From NCBI GenBank assembly GCA_964460845.1, contig CAYWRZ010000014.1, positions 18,036-82,035 of the forward strand: a DNA stretch of 64,000 nucleotides, in the 5' to 3' direction. Below are positions 44,595-52,320 of this stretch, one piece after another. This DNA comes from CAYWRZ01 sp964460845. Lineage in GTDB: Bacteria; Bacteroidota; Bacteroidia; Flavobacteriales_D; UBA2798. Under the pieces are notes generated by a model that was not told the origin of the DNA, did no database searches, and saw nothing but the letters and a program-made list of their open reading frames with translations. Position 1 is the first letter of the stretch. Every line of letters begins with the position of its first letter. A program made the position numbers and the translations under genes.

Positions 44595-44867
44595 TTAGTT
44601 CACTTTACCGGCAAGCTCAGCACCTGCTTTGAATTTCACTACTTTTTTAGCAGCGATTTTGATTTCTTTTCCGGTCTGGGGGTTACGGCCTTTACGGGCA
44701 GCTCTTTTAGAAACGGCAAAAGAACCGAAACCTACGAGGGCTACACGGTCACCTTTTTTCAGCGCCTTGGTAGTAACGGTGATAAATCCGTCGAGCGCTC
44801 TTTTGGCATCAGCCTTAGACAGGCCAGAATCAGATGCGATAGCATCAATCAATTCCGCTTTGTTCAT
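44595..44867 (-). CDS. hup: HU-family DNA-binding protein
   Basis: HU bends and compacts DNA in the nucleoid. The 90-residue protein begins MNKAELIDAIASDSGLSKAD and has the signature GFGSFAVSKRAARKGRNPQT, whose arm inserts into the minor groove, then the end FKAGAELAGKVN. Length and sequence match the classical HU rather than the longer variants found in this phylum. It has its own promoter and a strong terminator, consistent with high expression. Confidence 0.96.
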   Translation of the reverse strand: MNKAELIDAIASDSGLSKADAKRALDGFITVTTKALKKGDRVALVGFGSFAVSKRAARKGRNPQTGKEIKIAAKKVVKFKAGAELAGKVN

Positions 44868-44904
44868 GATTGTTTGGTTTTAAGGGTTAACAATGATTGA
44901 GTGA

Positions 44905-44934
44905 CAAATTTATACGAAGGCTTTTGCCTGTCAA
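44905..44934 (-). promoter_or_regulatory. Promoter of the HU gene
   Basis: On the minus strand TTG (44932-44934) and TAAATTTG (44905-44912) are separated by 19 bases, an exact fit to the Bacteroidota -33/-7 consensus. The -7 box is 37 bases before the HU start. Confidence 0.75.
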
Positions 44935-45210
44935 TAGGTAAGGGTAAGAAAAATAGGGGCTTGTTGAAAAGTAGCCCTTTTTGTTGAAAAGCGTTCGCTG
45001 AATCCCCCTGTTTTAGCCCTTTTCAGGGGGGGAGGATCGGGAAAAGGCTGCTATTTATAAAGAAAAAGGACCTTTTTTGTCTGCGTAAAGGGCTGTAAAA
45101 GGGCTTTGTCCGCTCCAAAAAATGGGATTCTGAAGCCTAAAATGCTTTTTTCAGGACTTTTATAGTCCCCAAAAATCCTTCTTTTCTTCGGGTACTCACG
45201 GTGAATAAAG

Positions 45211-45242
45211 TTGGCCGTGCCGCCCGGTATTTCGTATATTCG
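45211..45242 (+). promoter_or_regulatory. Promoter-like sequence for the queE operon
   Basis: TTG (45211-45213) and TATATTCG (45235-45242; one mismatch to TAnnTTTG) are separated by 21 bases and lie 12 bases before the queE ATG. Confidence 0.5.
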
Positions 45243-45254
45243 CGGCATCTATTC

Positions 45255-45872
45255 ATGACAAATTCCGCCCCCCTTTTAGCACTGCCCCTGATGGAAGATT
45301 TTTACACCATTCAGGGTGAAGGATTTCACGCCGGTACGGCGGCTTATTTTCTCCGAATAGGCGGCTGCGATGTGGGCTGCGTATGGTGCGACGTGAAAGA
45401 AAGCTGGGAAGCCGCTGCGCATCCACCGGTAGAAATTAGCGAAATGGTAAGGCGTGTCGAAGCTGTCGGCGCACGTTTTTGTGTGATCACGGGTGGAGAA
45501 CCCGCGCTTTATAACCTCGATCCGCTTACGCAGGCGCTGCAAGCACGGGGTATAGAAACGGCATTAGAAACTTCGGGTGCCTACCCGCTCAGCGGAGTTT
45601 GGCACTGGGTTTGCTTCTCTCCCAAAAAGTTTAAGACGCCCGATCCTTCGGTGTATGCGCAGGCCGACGAGCTAAAGGTAGTCGTGTACAACCGCCACGA
45701 TTTTGAATGGGCCGAGTCGCACGCCGCACGCGTAAAGCCCGGCTGCCGTCTTTTTCTTCAACCCGAATGGAGCCGCGAAAAACAACTGCTGCCCCTGCTG
45801 ATTGAATACGTCAAGAAAAATCCCCAGTGGAGAATTTCTTTACAGACTCATAAATACATGAACATACCCTGA
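45255..45872 (+). CDS. queE: 7-carboxy-7-deazaguanine synthase
   Basis: QueE is the radical-SAM ring-contracting step of queuosine/preQ0 synthesis. From the ATG at 45255 the protein has 205 residues, with EDFYTIQGEGFHAGTAAYF and the iron-sulfur ligands C38, C42 and C45 (GGCDVGCVWC). VITGGEPALYNL is the SAM-binding GGE motif, and SPKKFKTPDPSVYAQADELK matches the family. A start 54 bases upstream lies before the promoter box and is unlikely. It ends 4 bases before the porE-like gene. Confidence 0.94.
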   Translation: MTNSAPLLALPLMEDFYTIQGEGFHAGTAAYFLRIGGCDVGCVWCDVKESWEAAAHPPVEISEMVRRVEAVGARFCVITGGEPALYNLDPLTQALQARGIETALETSGAYPLSGVWHWVCFSPKKFKTPDPSVYAQADELKVVVYNRHDFEWAESHAARVKPGCRLFLQPEWSREKQLLPLLIEYVKKNPQWRISLQTHKYMNIP

Positions 45873-45876
45873 GCCT

Positions 45877-47889
45877 ATGCATCTTGTGAGACGTTTTAAA
45901 TGGATATATGTGCTCTGCTTCGCGCTGAGCATAAACGCCCTGATGGCACAGCCCGGTCAGTACACCAGCACCAAAAAGAAAGCGATAGCCCATTACGAAG
46001 CTGGGATCAAAGCGTACGAAAAATACGATCTCAAAACCGTGCAGCCCGACTATAAAGGTGCCGAATCATCGCTTAAAAAAGCCATTGCCGCCGATGATCA
46101 ATTTATCGAAGCCTATATCCTGCTCGCACAGGTATATATGGACTGGGGCAAAAACAAGGAAGCGATCCAACGCCTCGAACAGTCGATTGCCATTAACCCG
46201 GATTTTTTCCCCAACAGCTTTTATTTCCTTGCCCGTTTACAAATGCGCGAAGCCGAATACGAAGCTGCAAAGGACGCGCTCAGGCGTTTTCTCGCATTGC
46301 CACGCATTCCGGCCGAAATGAAAAACAATGCCGAAAAGCTACTAGCCAGTGCTGAATTTGCCGCTCAGGCGGTACGCAATCCGGTGCCTTTTAAGCCTGT
46401 AAACCTTGGTCCGGGAGTGAACACTAATCGCCCGGAATATTTCCCTACCATCACTGCCGACGATCAGGTGCTGCTCTTTACCCGTCTTGTTTCGGACGAA
46501 CGCTCGGTCTATGGCGAACAGGAAGATTTTTTTGTCAGTACCCGTCAAGCCGACGGCACCTGGAGCAAAGGAGTGAGTGTAAGCAATCGCATCAATACGC
46601 CTTTTAATGAGGGCGCACCCTCGCTTTCGGCCGACGGGCAGGTGCTTATTTTTACCGCTTGCGAAATTGAAGGCGATTACGGCAGCTACCGCGACGGATA
46701 CGGAAGCTGTGACCTGTTTGTGTCGCGCAGAAGAGGAACGGAATGGAGCCGCCCCGTGAATATAGGTCGCCCGATAAATACCAATATTTGGGAGTCGCAA
46801 CCTTCGCTTTCGGCCGACGGGCGTTCATTGTATTTTGTACGTGCTACTCGTGGAAAAGACGGACGCAGAACATCCGACATCTGGTGGAGCCGCCGCAACG
46901 ATTCGGGCGAATGGGAAGAACCCAAACGCCTTTCGGATAAGATCAATACCGATGGAAATGAAGCTTCGGTGCTTATTCACCCCGACGGACAAACGCTTTA
47001 TTTCTCTTCCGACGGGCATCCCGGTATGGGCGGACTCGATATTTACATGAGTCGCCGCGATGAAAAAGGAGAGTGGGGTACTCCGGTGAACCTCGGTTAT
47101 CCGATCAATACCAGCGCCGATGAAAATTCTTTGCTCGTTTCGTCCGACGGAAAAGTGGCTTTTTTTGCTTCCGATCGCCCCGGGGGTTACGGTGGACTCG
47201 ATTTGTACAGTTTTGAACTGCCTGAGAATGTGCGTCCGCAGGTGACCACTTACCTTAAAGGAGTGGTGTACAATGCGCAGACCAAAGAACTCCTCGAAGC
47301 GCGTTTTGAGCTTATCGATCTGCAAACGGGGCAGGTGCGTGTCGAAAGCTTTTCCGATCCCGTTACCGGCGAGTTTCTCGTCGCTATTGCTACCAATCAT
47401 GATTATGCCCTCAATGTGTCGCGCCCGGGATTTAACTTTTATTCCAAAAACTTTTCGCTCATTGCGCAGGCCGGGCAGACCGATCCGTTTCTGATGGACA
47501 TTCCGCTTGTGCCTATCGAAGTGGCAGAACCGATCCGTCTCGATAACGTGTTTTTTGATTTTGATAAATACGAGCTGCGTACCGAATCGTTTCCCGAGCT
47601 GGACAAGCTGTACGAATTCATGCGGAAAAACCCCGGTATCAGCGTGCAGATCAACGGGCATACCGATAGCCGTGGCGATAAGCAGCGCAATCAGGTGCTT
47701 TCCGAAAACCGCGCCAAATCGGTGGTCGATTACCTTGTCGCCAAAGATGCAAAGCAGGCAAATGCCGGTAAGTTAGCCGAACGCCTTAGCTACAAAGGAT
47801 ATGGAGATACCCTGCCCAAGGTTCCTAATGCCTCGACCGAAGAAGAGCACCAGCAGAACCGTCGTACCGAATACGAGATTTTACCCTGA
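45877..47889 (+). CDS. PorE-like TPR/beta-propeller/OmpA protein
   Basis: A 670-residue exported protein (signal peptide ending ALMAQ). TPR repeats occupy about residues 30-150 (AIAADDQFIEAYILLAQVY), followed by a PD40-type propeller at about 170-450 with repeated PSLSADG, LYFSSDG and FFASDRPGG blades, a carboxypeptidase-regulatory-like domain at about 465-550, and an OmpA-like peptidoglycan-binding domain (VFFDFDKYELR, INGHTDSRGDKQRNQVLSENRA). This order matches PorE of the type IX secretion system, which tethers the machine to peptidoglycan. Other OmpA/PD40 proteins share parts of the layout. Confidence 0.88.
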   Translation: MHLVRRFKWIYVLCFALSINALMAQPGQYTSTKKKAIAHYEAGIKAYEKYDLKTVQPDYKGAESSLKKAIAADDQFIEAYILLAQVYMDWGKNKEAIQRLEQSIAINPDFFPNSFYFLARLQMREAEYEAAKDALRRFLALPRIPAEMKNNAEKLLASAEFAAQAVRNPVPFKPVNLGPGVNTNRPEYFPTITADDQVLLFTRLVSDERSVYGEQEDFFVSTRQADGTWSKGVSVSNRINTPFNEGAPSLSADGQVLIFTACEIEGDYGSYRDGYGSCDLFVSRRRGTEWSRPVNIGRPINTNIWESQPSLSADGRSLYFVRATRGKDGRRTSDIWWSRRNDSGEWEEPKRLSDKINTDGNEASVLIHPDGQTLYFSSDGHPGMGGLDIYMSRRDEKGEWGTPVNLGYPINTSADENSLLVSSDGKVAFFASDRPGGYGGLDLYSFELPENVRPQVTTYLKGVVYNAQTKELLEARFELIDLQTGQVRVESFSDPVTGEFLVAIATNHDYALNVSRPGFNFYSKNFSLIAQAGQTDPFLMDIPLVPIEVAEPIRLDNVFFDFDKYELRTESFPELDKLYEFMRKNPGISVQINGHTDSRGDKQRNQVLSENRAKSVVDYLVAKDAKQANAGKLAERLSYKGYGDTLPKVPNASTEEEHQQNRRTEYEILP

Positions 47890-48656
47890 TGCCTCGCTTT
47901 TTCCTTGAAATTGCTTACGACGGAACCGCTTATCACGGCTGGCAGGTGCAGGAAAATGCACACAGCGTACAGGCCGAGCTTAACCGTGCGCTTGAAAAAC
48001 TTTGCGGAGGCTTGTCGATAGAAACGACAGGCTGCGGGCGTACCGATACCGGTGTGCATGCTACTTGTTTTTTTCTGCATTTCGATTTGCCGGTATTGCC
48101 TTCTTCGCCCGAAGATTTTATTTACAGGCTTAATACCATTTTGCCCAAAGACATTGCCGCGTATCGTATCGAGGCCTTGCACGACAGCGCGCATGCCCGT
48201 TTCGATGCAAGTTCACGTACTTACGAATACCATATTCACAGCCGGAAAGATCCTTTTTTGACCAGGCGATCCTGGCAAATGACCCGTCCGCTCAATGTGC
48301 CGCGTATGAACGAAGCAGCGGCTCTTTTACTGCAATACAGCGATTTTGCCACTTTCTGCAAGTCGAATTCGGGCGCTCAGACCACATTCTGCAAAGTAAG
48401 CCGGGCCGAATGGACCTTTACCGCCGATCGGCTGCTGTTTACCATTACCGCCGACCGTTTTCTGCGCAACATGGTCAGGGCCGTAGTGGGTACCCTGGTG
48501 CAGGTAGGGCTGGATAAACTGTCGGTCGATGACTTTGCCCGGATCATCGAAACACGAAATCGTGCGGAGGCGGGCGAATCGGTTCCGGCCTGCGGATTGT
48601 ATCTTACCCACGTAACTTATCCGTATCTTTGCACCCGAAATTATGAGCAGCGTTAG
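47889..48656 (+). CDS. truA: tRNA pseudouridine(38-40) synthase
   Basis: TruA isomerises uridines in the anticodon arm. The 255-residue protein has the opening EIAYDGTAYHGWQVQ, the catalytic Asp53 in GCGRTDTGVHA, RTYEYHI, FLRNMVRAVVGTLVQVG and ACGLYLTHV. The start codon shares one base with the stop of the porE-like gene (TGATG), and its 3' end overlaps the exporter gene by 14 bases. It is thus the third gene of the queE operon. Confidence 0.96.
   Translation: MPRFFLEIAYDGTAYHGWQVQENAHSVQAELNRALEKLCGGLSIETTGCGRTDTGVHATCFFLHFDLPVLPSSPEDFIYRLNTILPKDIAAYRIEALHDSAHARFDASSRTYEYHIHSRKDPFLTRRSWQMTRPLNVPRMNEAAALLLQYSDFATFCKSNSGAQTTFCKVSRAEWTFTADRLLFTITADRFLRNMVRAVVGTLVQVGLDKLSVDDFARIIETRNRAEAGESVPACGLYLTHVTYPYLCTRNYEQR
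48624..48631 (+). promoter_or_regulatory. Internal -7 box inside truA
   Basis: TATCTTTG is an exact TAnnTTTG box located inside the truA coding sequence, 12 bases before the exporter start. A TTG lies about 24 bases upstream, slightly far. It could give the exporter independent expression. Confidence 0.4.
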
Positions 48657-50448
48657 CGGAAAAACGTTCGATCTCGGTGTGCTGAGGAGAGTCTTGCGGT
48701 ATGTCAAACCCTACCGTGGTATGTTCCGTTTGGCCATGTCGCTCACCGTAGTGCTGGCCGTAGTAGGAATTATCCGTACCGAGCTGATAGGCTATACCAT
48801 CGATTATGTAACCGGTGCGGCACGTACTCGTCCTTTTCCGGGGCTTACCCATTTCTTTGAAAGCATGACGGCTGGTGTCGGTAAGCTCGAAGGATTGCAC
48901 GTAGTGACCCTTGTCGTGATGGTATTTCTTGTGGCCGAATCCCTTTTTCAATATTATCAGATGTGGTTGTCGAATCGTGTGGCGCAATCGGTCACCATCG
49001 ACATTCGTACCCGGCTTTTTTCGCACATCACCGCGTTTAAGCTGCGCTATTTTGACCAAACGCCTATCGGAACACTGGTTACCCGTGTCATTTCGGACAT
49101 AGAAACCATTGCCGATATTTTTTACGAAGGGCTAATCTCTGTGGTAGGCGACGTGGTTAAGCTGCTGGTAGTGGTGGTGGTAATGTGGTGGGTTAACTGG
49201 AAGCTGGCGCTTTACGTGCTGATACCTATTCCTTTGCTGCTGATTGCCACCCGTATCTTTCAGGCTTCTATCAAAAAATCGTTCCAATCGGTGCGTACGC
49301 AGGTAGCGCGTTTGAATGCCTTTGTGCAGGAACACGTGACCGGAATGAGCATCGTGCAGATTTTTAACCGCGAGGAAGTGGAGATGGAAAAATTCAAAAC
49401 CATCAACAAATCGCATCGCAAGGCGCACATCGCTTCGGTAATGGCTTATTCGATCTTTTTTCCGGTGGTGGAAATTTTCTCGGCGCTGTCTCTCGCTTTT
49501 CTGGTATGGGCGGCGGCCGGTTTTGCGATCGACGGAGAAATCACCTTTGGCGATATTGTGAAATACATTTTGTACGTCAACATGCTGTATCGTCCTATTC
49601 GTATGTTAGCCGACCGTTTTAATACCTTGCAGATGGGGATGGTGGGGTCTGACCGGGTATTTACCATACTCGATACCGAAGCGACTATTGAGAACAGCGG
49701 TAACGTAGATGCCCGTGAAGTACAAGGCGATATTCGTTTTGAAAACGTGTGGTTTGCCTATAAAGACGAGGAGTATGTATTACGAGATATTTCGTTGCAA
49801 GTAAAAGCCGGAGAAACCGTAGCATTTGTGGGGGCTACCGGAGCCGGAAAATCGTCGGTGATCAATTTGCTGAGCAGGCTGTACGAGTTTCAGCGCGGAC
49901 ATATTTTTATCGACAATACCGATATTCGTGATTTTCGTATCGAATCGCTTCGCCGTCATGTGGGCGTGGTCTTACAGGATGTGTTCCTGTTTTCGGATAC
50001 CATTCACAATAACATTACCCTTCGCGATCCGTCTATCAGTCGCGAAAAAGTGATAGAAGCTGCTAAAATTGTAGGCGCGCACGATTTTATCATGAAGCTG
50101 CCCGGTAATTACGATTACAACGTACGCGAGCGGGGGAGCACACTTTCGGTAGGACAGCGACAGTTGCTTTCCTTTATCCGCGCCTACGTGTATAACCCGG
50201 CTATCCTGATTCTTGACGAGGCTACTTCTTCTATCGATACCGAGTCGGAGCGGCTTATCCAACAGGCTACCGATAAGCTCACCGAAGGGCGTACTTCGAT
50301 AGTAATTGCGCACCGTCTTTCGACTATTCAGAAAGCCGATAAAATTGTGGTGATGGATCACGGGCGTATTGTTGAATCGGGTACGCACGACGAACTGCTG
50401 CGTATGGACGGAAGCTACCGGCGCTTGTTTGAGCTGCAGTTTAGTTAA
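48643..50448 (+). CDS. MsbA-like ABC exporter, permease fused to ATPase
   Basis: A 601-residue half-transporter. Six transmembrane helices lie in residues 1-325 (first near residues 25-50), with the coupling segment YFDQTPIGTLVTRV. The ATPase domain from about residue 360 has Walker A GATGAGKSS, signature LSVGQRQ, Walker B ILILDEATSS and the H-loop in IVIAHRLST. Such homodimers export lipids, lipopolysaccharide precursors or drugs. The close genetic link to porE suggests an envelope role, but substrate is not readable. The stop lies 6 bases before a repeat element. Confidence 0.93.
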   Translation: MSSVSGKTFDLGVLRRVLRYVKPYRGMFRLAMSLTVVLAVVGIIRTELIGYTIDYVTGAARTRPFPGLTHFFESMTAGVGKLEGLHVVTLVVMVFLVAESLFQYYQMWLSNRVAQSVTIDIRTRLFSHITAFKLRYFDQTPIGTLVTRVISDIETIADIFYEGLISVVGDVVKLLVVVVVMWWVNWKLALYVLIPIPLLLIATRIFQASIKKSFQSVRTQVARLNAFVQEHVTGMSIVQIFNREEVEMEKFKTINKSHRKAHIASVMAYSIFFPVVEIFSALSLAFLVWAAAGFAIDGEITFGDIVKYILYVNMLYRPIRMLADRFNTLQMGMVGSDRVFTILDTEATIENSGNVDAREVQGDIRFENVWFAYKDEEYVLRDISLQVKAGETVAFVGATGAGKSSVINLLSRLYEFQRGHIFIDNTDIRDFRIESLRRHVGVVLQDVFLFSDTIHNNITLRDPSISREKVIEAAKIVGAHDFIMKLPGNYDYNVRERGSTLSVGQRQLLSFIRAYVYNPAILILDEATSSIDTESERLIQQATDKLTEGRTSIVIAHRLSTIQKADKIVVMDHGRIVESGTHDELLRMDGSYRRLFELQFS

Positions 50449-50453
50449 GCGGG

Positions 50454-50707
50454 TTTCGACTTCGCTCAACCCTCTTGGTGCCGTTTTTTGCACTCGGTCT
50501 GCGGCTTCGCTCAACCCTCCTGGTGCCGTTTTTTGCACTCGGTCTTCGGATTCGTTCAACTCTCTTGGTGCTGTTTTTTGTACTCGGTCTTCGGCTTCGC
50601 TCAACCCTCTTGGTGTTGTTTTTATATTCTGCTTTCGGTTTTGCTCAATCTTCGTAGTGCTCAAAAAAGAGGCTCTTATGGCGAAAGGTGATTGAGCGAA
50701 GTCGAAA
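50454..50707 (+). repeat. Inverted-repeat-bounded element with 45-bp tandem repeats, copy 1
   Basis: The 254-base element starts with TTTCGACTTCGCTCAA (50454-50469) and ends with its exact reverse complement (50692-50707). Inside are about five tandem 45-base units (starts near 50461, 50506, 50551, 50596 and 50640), each containing a TTCGCTCAA-type core and a T-run. Since 45 is a multiple of three, the units leave open frames on both strands with 15-residue periodicity, which are not taken as genes. The last 55 bases recur almost unchanged in copy 2. It looks like a non-autonomous MITE/REP-like element. Confidence 0.8.
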
Positions 50708-51341
50708 GCGCCGTATTTATTTTTTCACTTACTTCTTCTGGATGTGTAAGCGTCATAAGATGTCCTCCGTCTTTTACTTTTAAAGTGCGGGCAGTAAAAA
50801 AGCGAGGTAAAATGCGGTCGGCAGAACCGTGTATATGTACTACTTCTGAAGATGTAGAAGTGATTTTCCACCTTACAATGCAGCCAATAGCCCATTTCAG
50901 AAACTGTGGATCCGTATCTGAAAGAATTTGTAGGAGCAGTTCCCGGTGTCTTTTTTCGCGCACACCAAAAAACCAATAGCTCCATTTTTTAGTACGCATT
51001 AATAAATGGACGGGCAGCATTTTATCCAGGTATAAGAAACCTGCCCATCGGTAATAAAAGGGGATTTCATGCCTTGATTTTGAGGAGGCTAGCAGGATGA
51101 TTTTTTCGGTTTCGATGAGTTGCGCTACTTCAAGCGCCATGATTCCGCCAAATGAAAGTCCGATGAGTACAGGGCGAGGCGTATGGATTTGTAGCGATAA
51201 ACGCCGGGCATAAGCGCTGAGCGATTCTCCTTTTTGTACCGGAATCCATTGGATGAACACAGGTTCAAATCCGGGAAATTCAAGTCCTGAAAAAACACGT
51301 TGATCAGTACCAAGGCCACTGAAGAGGTATATCTTTTTCAA
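50676..51341 (-). CDS. Alpha/beta hydrolase whose ends meet repeat elements
   Basis: A roughly 222-residue soluble hydrolase. It has LKKIYLFSGLGTDQRVF (oxyanion region), the nucleophile Ser in GLSFGG, an Asp in HGSADRILP and the His in DGGHLMT. There is no ATG near the expected start. I choose the TTG at 51339-51341; the frame also stays open to a TTG at 51410 inside repeat copy 2, whose extra residues are repeat-encoded. The last residues (LSTSLNHLSP) and the stop codon are encoded by the end of repeat copy 1. Substrate unknown. Expression after these insertions is uncertain. Confidence 0.75.
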   Translation of the reverse strand: MKKIYLFSGLGTDQRVFSGLEFPGFEPVFIQWIPVQKGESLSAYARRLSLQIHTPRPVLIGLSFGGIMALEVAQLIETEKIILLASSKSRHEIPFYYRWAGFLYLDKMLPVHLLMRTKKWSYWFFGVREKRHRELLLQILSDTDPQFLKWAIGCIVRWKITSTSSEVVHIHGSADRILPRFFTARTLKVKDGGHLMTLTHPEEVSEKINTALSTSLNHLSP

Positions 51342-51349
51342 GCTGTGGG

Positions 51350-51469
51350 TTTCGGCTTCGTTCAGTCCTCTTTGTGTTGTTTTTTGTATTCTGCCTCCGA
51401 TTTCGCTCAACCCTCGTAGTGCTCAAAAAAGAGGCTCTTATGGTGAAAGGTGATTGAGCGAAGTCGAAA
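51350..51469 (+). repeat. Inverted-repeat-bounded element, copy 2
   Basis: A 120-base shorter copy of the 50454 element in the same orientation. It begins with TTTCGGCTTCGTTCAG, a three-mismatch version of the left end, has only two 45-base units, and ends with the exact right end TTGAGCGAAGTCGAAA (51454-51469). The segment from about 51413 to 51470 matches 50651-50708 with one or two differences. Confidence 0.78.
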
Positions 51470-51512
51470 GCACCTGTGCAAAGACGGCTTGCGGCGAGGT
51501 GCCCGGTAAATT

Positions 51513-51692
51513 TTATTTGGGAGGAAAATAGGTGTCCAGCTCTTCGGGTTTTATCCGGATAATCTTATTGTCGCGCATAATGACCAAATCTGACTTTTTC
51601 TGCTTTTTGAATTCAAGAAGCTTTTCGAAAGCTTTTTCAAGCCCTGCGATAATGCGTTTAGTCAGTTCCTCGTCTTTTTCAATACTGTTCAT
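51513..51692 (-). CDS. Small protein overlapping the zeta-toxin gene, possible antitoxin
   Basis: A 59-residue frame starting at the ATG 51690-51692 (MNSIEKDEELTKRIIAGLEK) and ending in a TAA at 51513. It is charged and helical, with a middle KKQKKSDLVIMRDNKI and the end IRIKPEELDTYFPPK. Its start lies inside the 3' end of the zeta-like kinase gene (14-base overlap), so the two are translationally coupled. Similar small partners accompany zeta-type kinases in this phylum, which supports an antitoxin role; toxin-first order differs from classical epsilon-zeta. Confidence 0.7.
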   Translation of the reverse strand: MNSIEKDEELTKRIIAGLEKAFEKLLEFKKQKKSDLVIMRDNKIIRIKPEELDTYFPPK

Positions 51693-52269
51693 ATTGAAAT
51701 CTTATACGGTTAAATTTGAGCGGATTAATCAGGCTTAAGTCGCTGTCTTTCTTTTTTGTAGCGAGAAGTTCAGGTGTTCCGCCTGAATTATCAAATATAC
51801 GCAACTTATCTACAATTGGTATATATAGCTCAAACAGGTTTTTAATCCCTTTTTTATAGCGTCTTTCTATGGTTTCCGACTCTATATTATGTCCTCCTTC
51901 GACGACACGTGTTTTTACCCTTTCTTTTGCCAGGTCAATAGATTCAAGCCAAAAAAACAATAGTGTTACCGTATAATTCTGTTCTTGTGCTGCGATAATC
52001 TTTTTTTTATGACTTCGGGTAGAAAGTGTGGTTTCAAAGGCAAAGCTTTCTTCTTCGTTTAGCAGTTCGTTAATCCGGTTCAACATAATTCGCCCGGCAT
52101 CTATGGCTACTTTTTCGGGCTGAAAAGGAGAAAGTCCTTTGGCTATCTCGTCGGCATTGACAAATTCTTTACAGTCTAAAATTTCAGGTAAAATAGTGAA
52201 AGACGCGGTTGTTTTCCCTGCGCCGTTACACCCTGCAATGAGGTAAAGATTTTTTTCATTCGCACTCAT
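51679..52269 (-). CDS. Zeta-toxin-like P-loop kinase
   Basis: A 196-residue protein of the zeta toxin/UDP-N-acetylglucosamine kinase group. The Walker A loop is LIAGCNGAGKTT (Lys19). FVNADEIAKGLSPFQPEKVAIDAGRIM matches the acceptor-site region, FAFETTLST is the conserved thymidylate-kinase-like lid strand, and FFWLESIDLAKERVKTRVVEGGHN provides the basic residues. Start taken at MSANEKNLYL (52269); an ATG three codons upstream is possible. Classical members phosphorylate cell-wall sugar nucleotides; whether this one is toxic is not shown. Confidence 0.87.
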   Translation of the reverse strand: MSANEKNLYLIAGCNGAGKTTASFTILPEILDCKEFVNADEIAKGLSPFQPEKVAIDAGRIMLNRINELLNEEESFAFETTLSTRSHKKKIIAAQEQNYTVTLLFFWLESIDLAKERVKTRVVEGGHNIESETIERRYKKGIKNLFELYIPIVDKLRIFDNSGGTPELLATKKKDSDLSLINPLKFNRIRFQYEQY

Positions 52270-52320
52270 TATCCACAAATTTACTGAATTGGAGCCTTAT
52301 CCAATGTGTAAAGCCTAAAC

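Noticed and set aside
45051..45248. A 65-codon minus-strand frame before queE
   Set aside because: It overlaps the queE promoter region and shows no recognisable feature.
49972..50664. A 230-codon minus-strand frame with 15-residue repeats
   Set aside because: The repeats come from the 45-base units of the mobile-like element and the rest is antisense to the ABC exporter.
50369..50695. Plus-strand 60-108-codon frames with repeating SLNPLGAVF
   Set aside because: Produced by the same 45-base repeat, with no start signal or independent support.
50454..50707. Possible CRISPR array because of regular repeats
   Set aside because: The 45-base units are contiguous, without unique spacers, and no cas genes are present.
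50454..51469. Possible IS-type composite transposon
   Set aside because: No transposase lies within or between the copies; I describe only a non-autonomous repeat.
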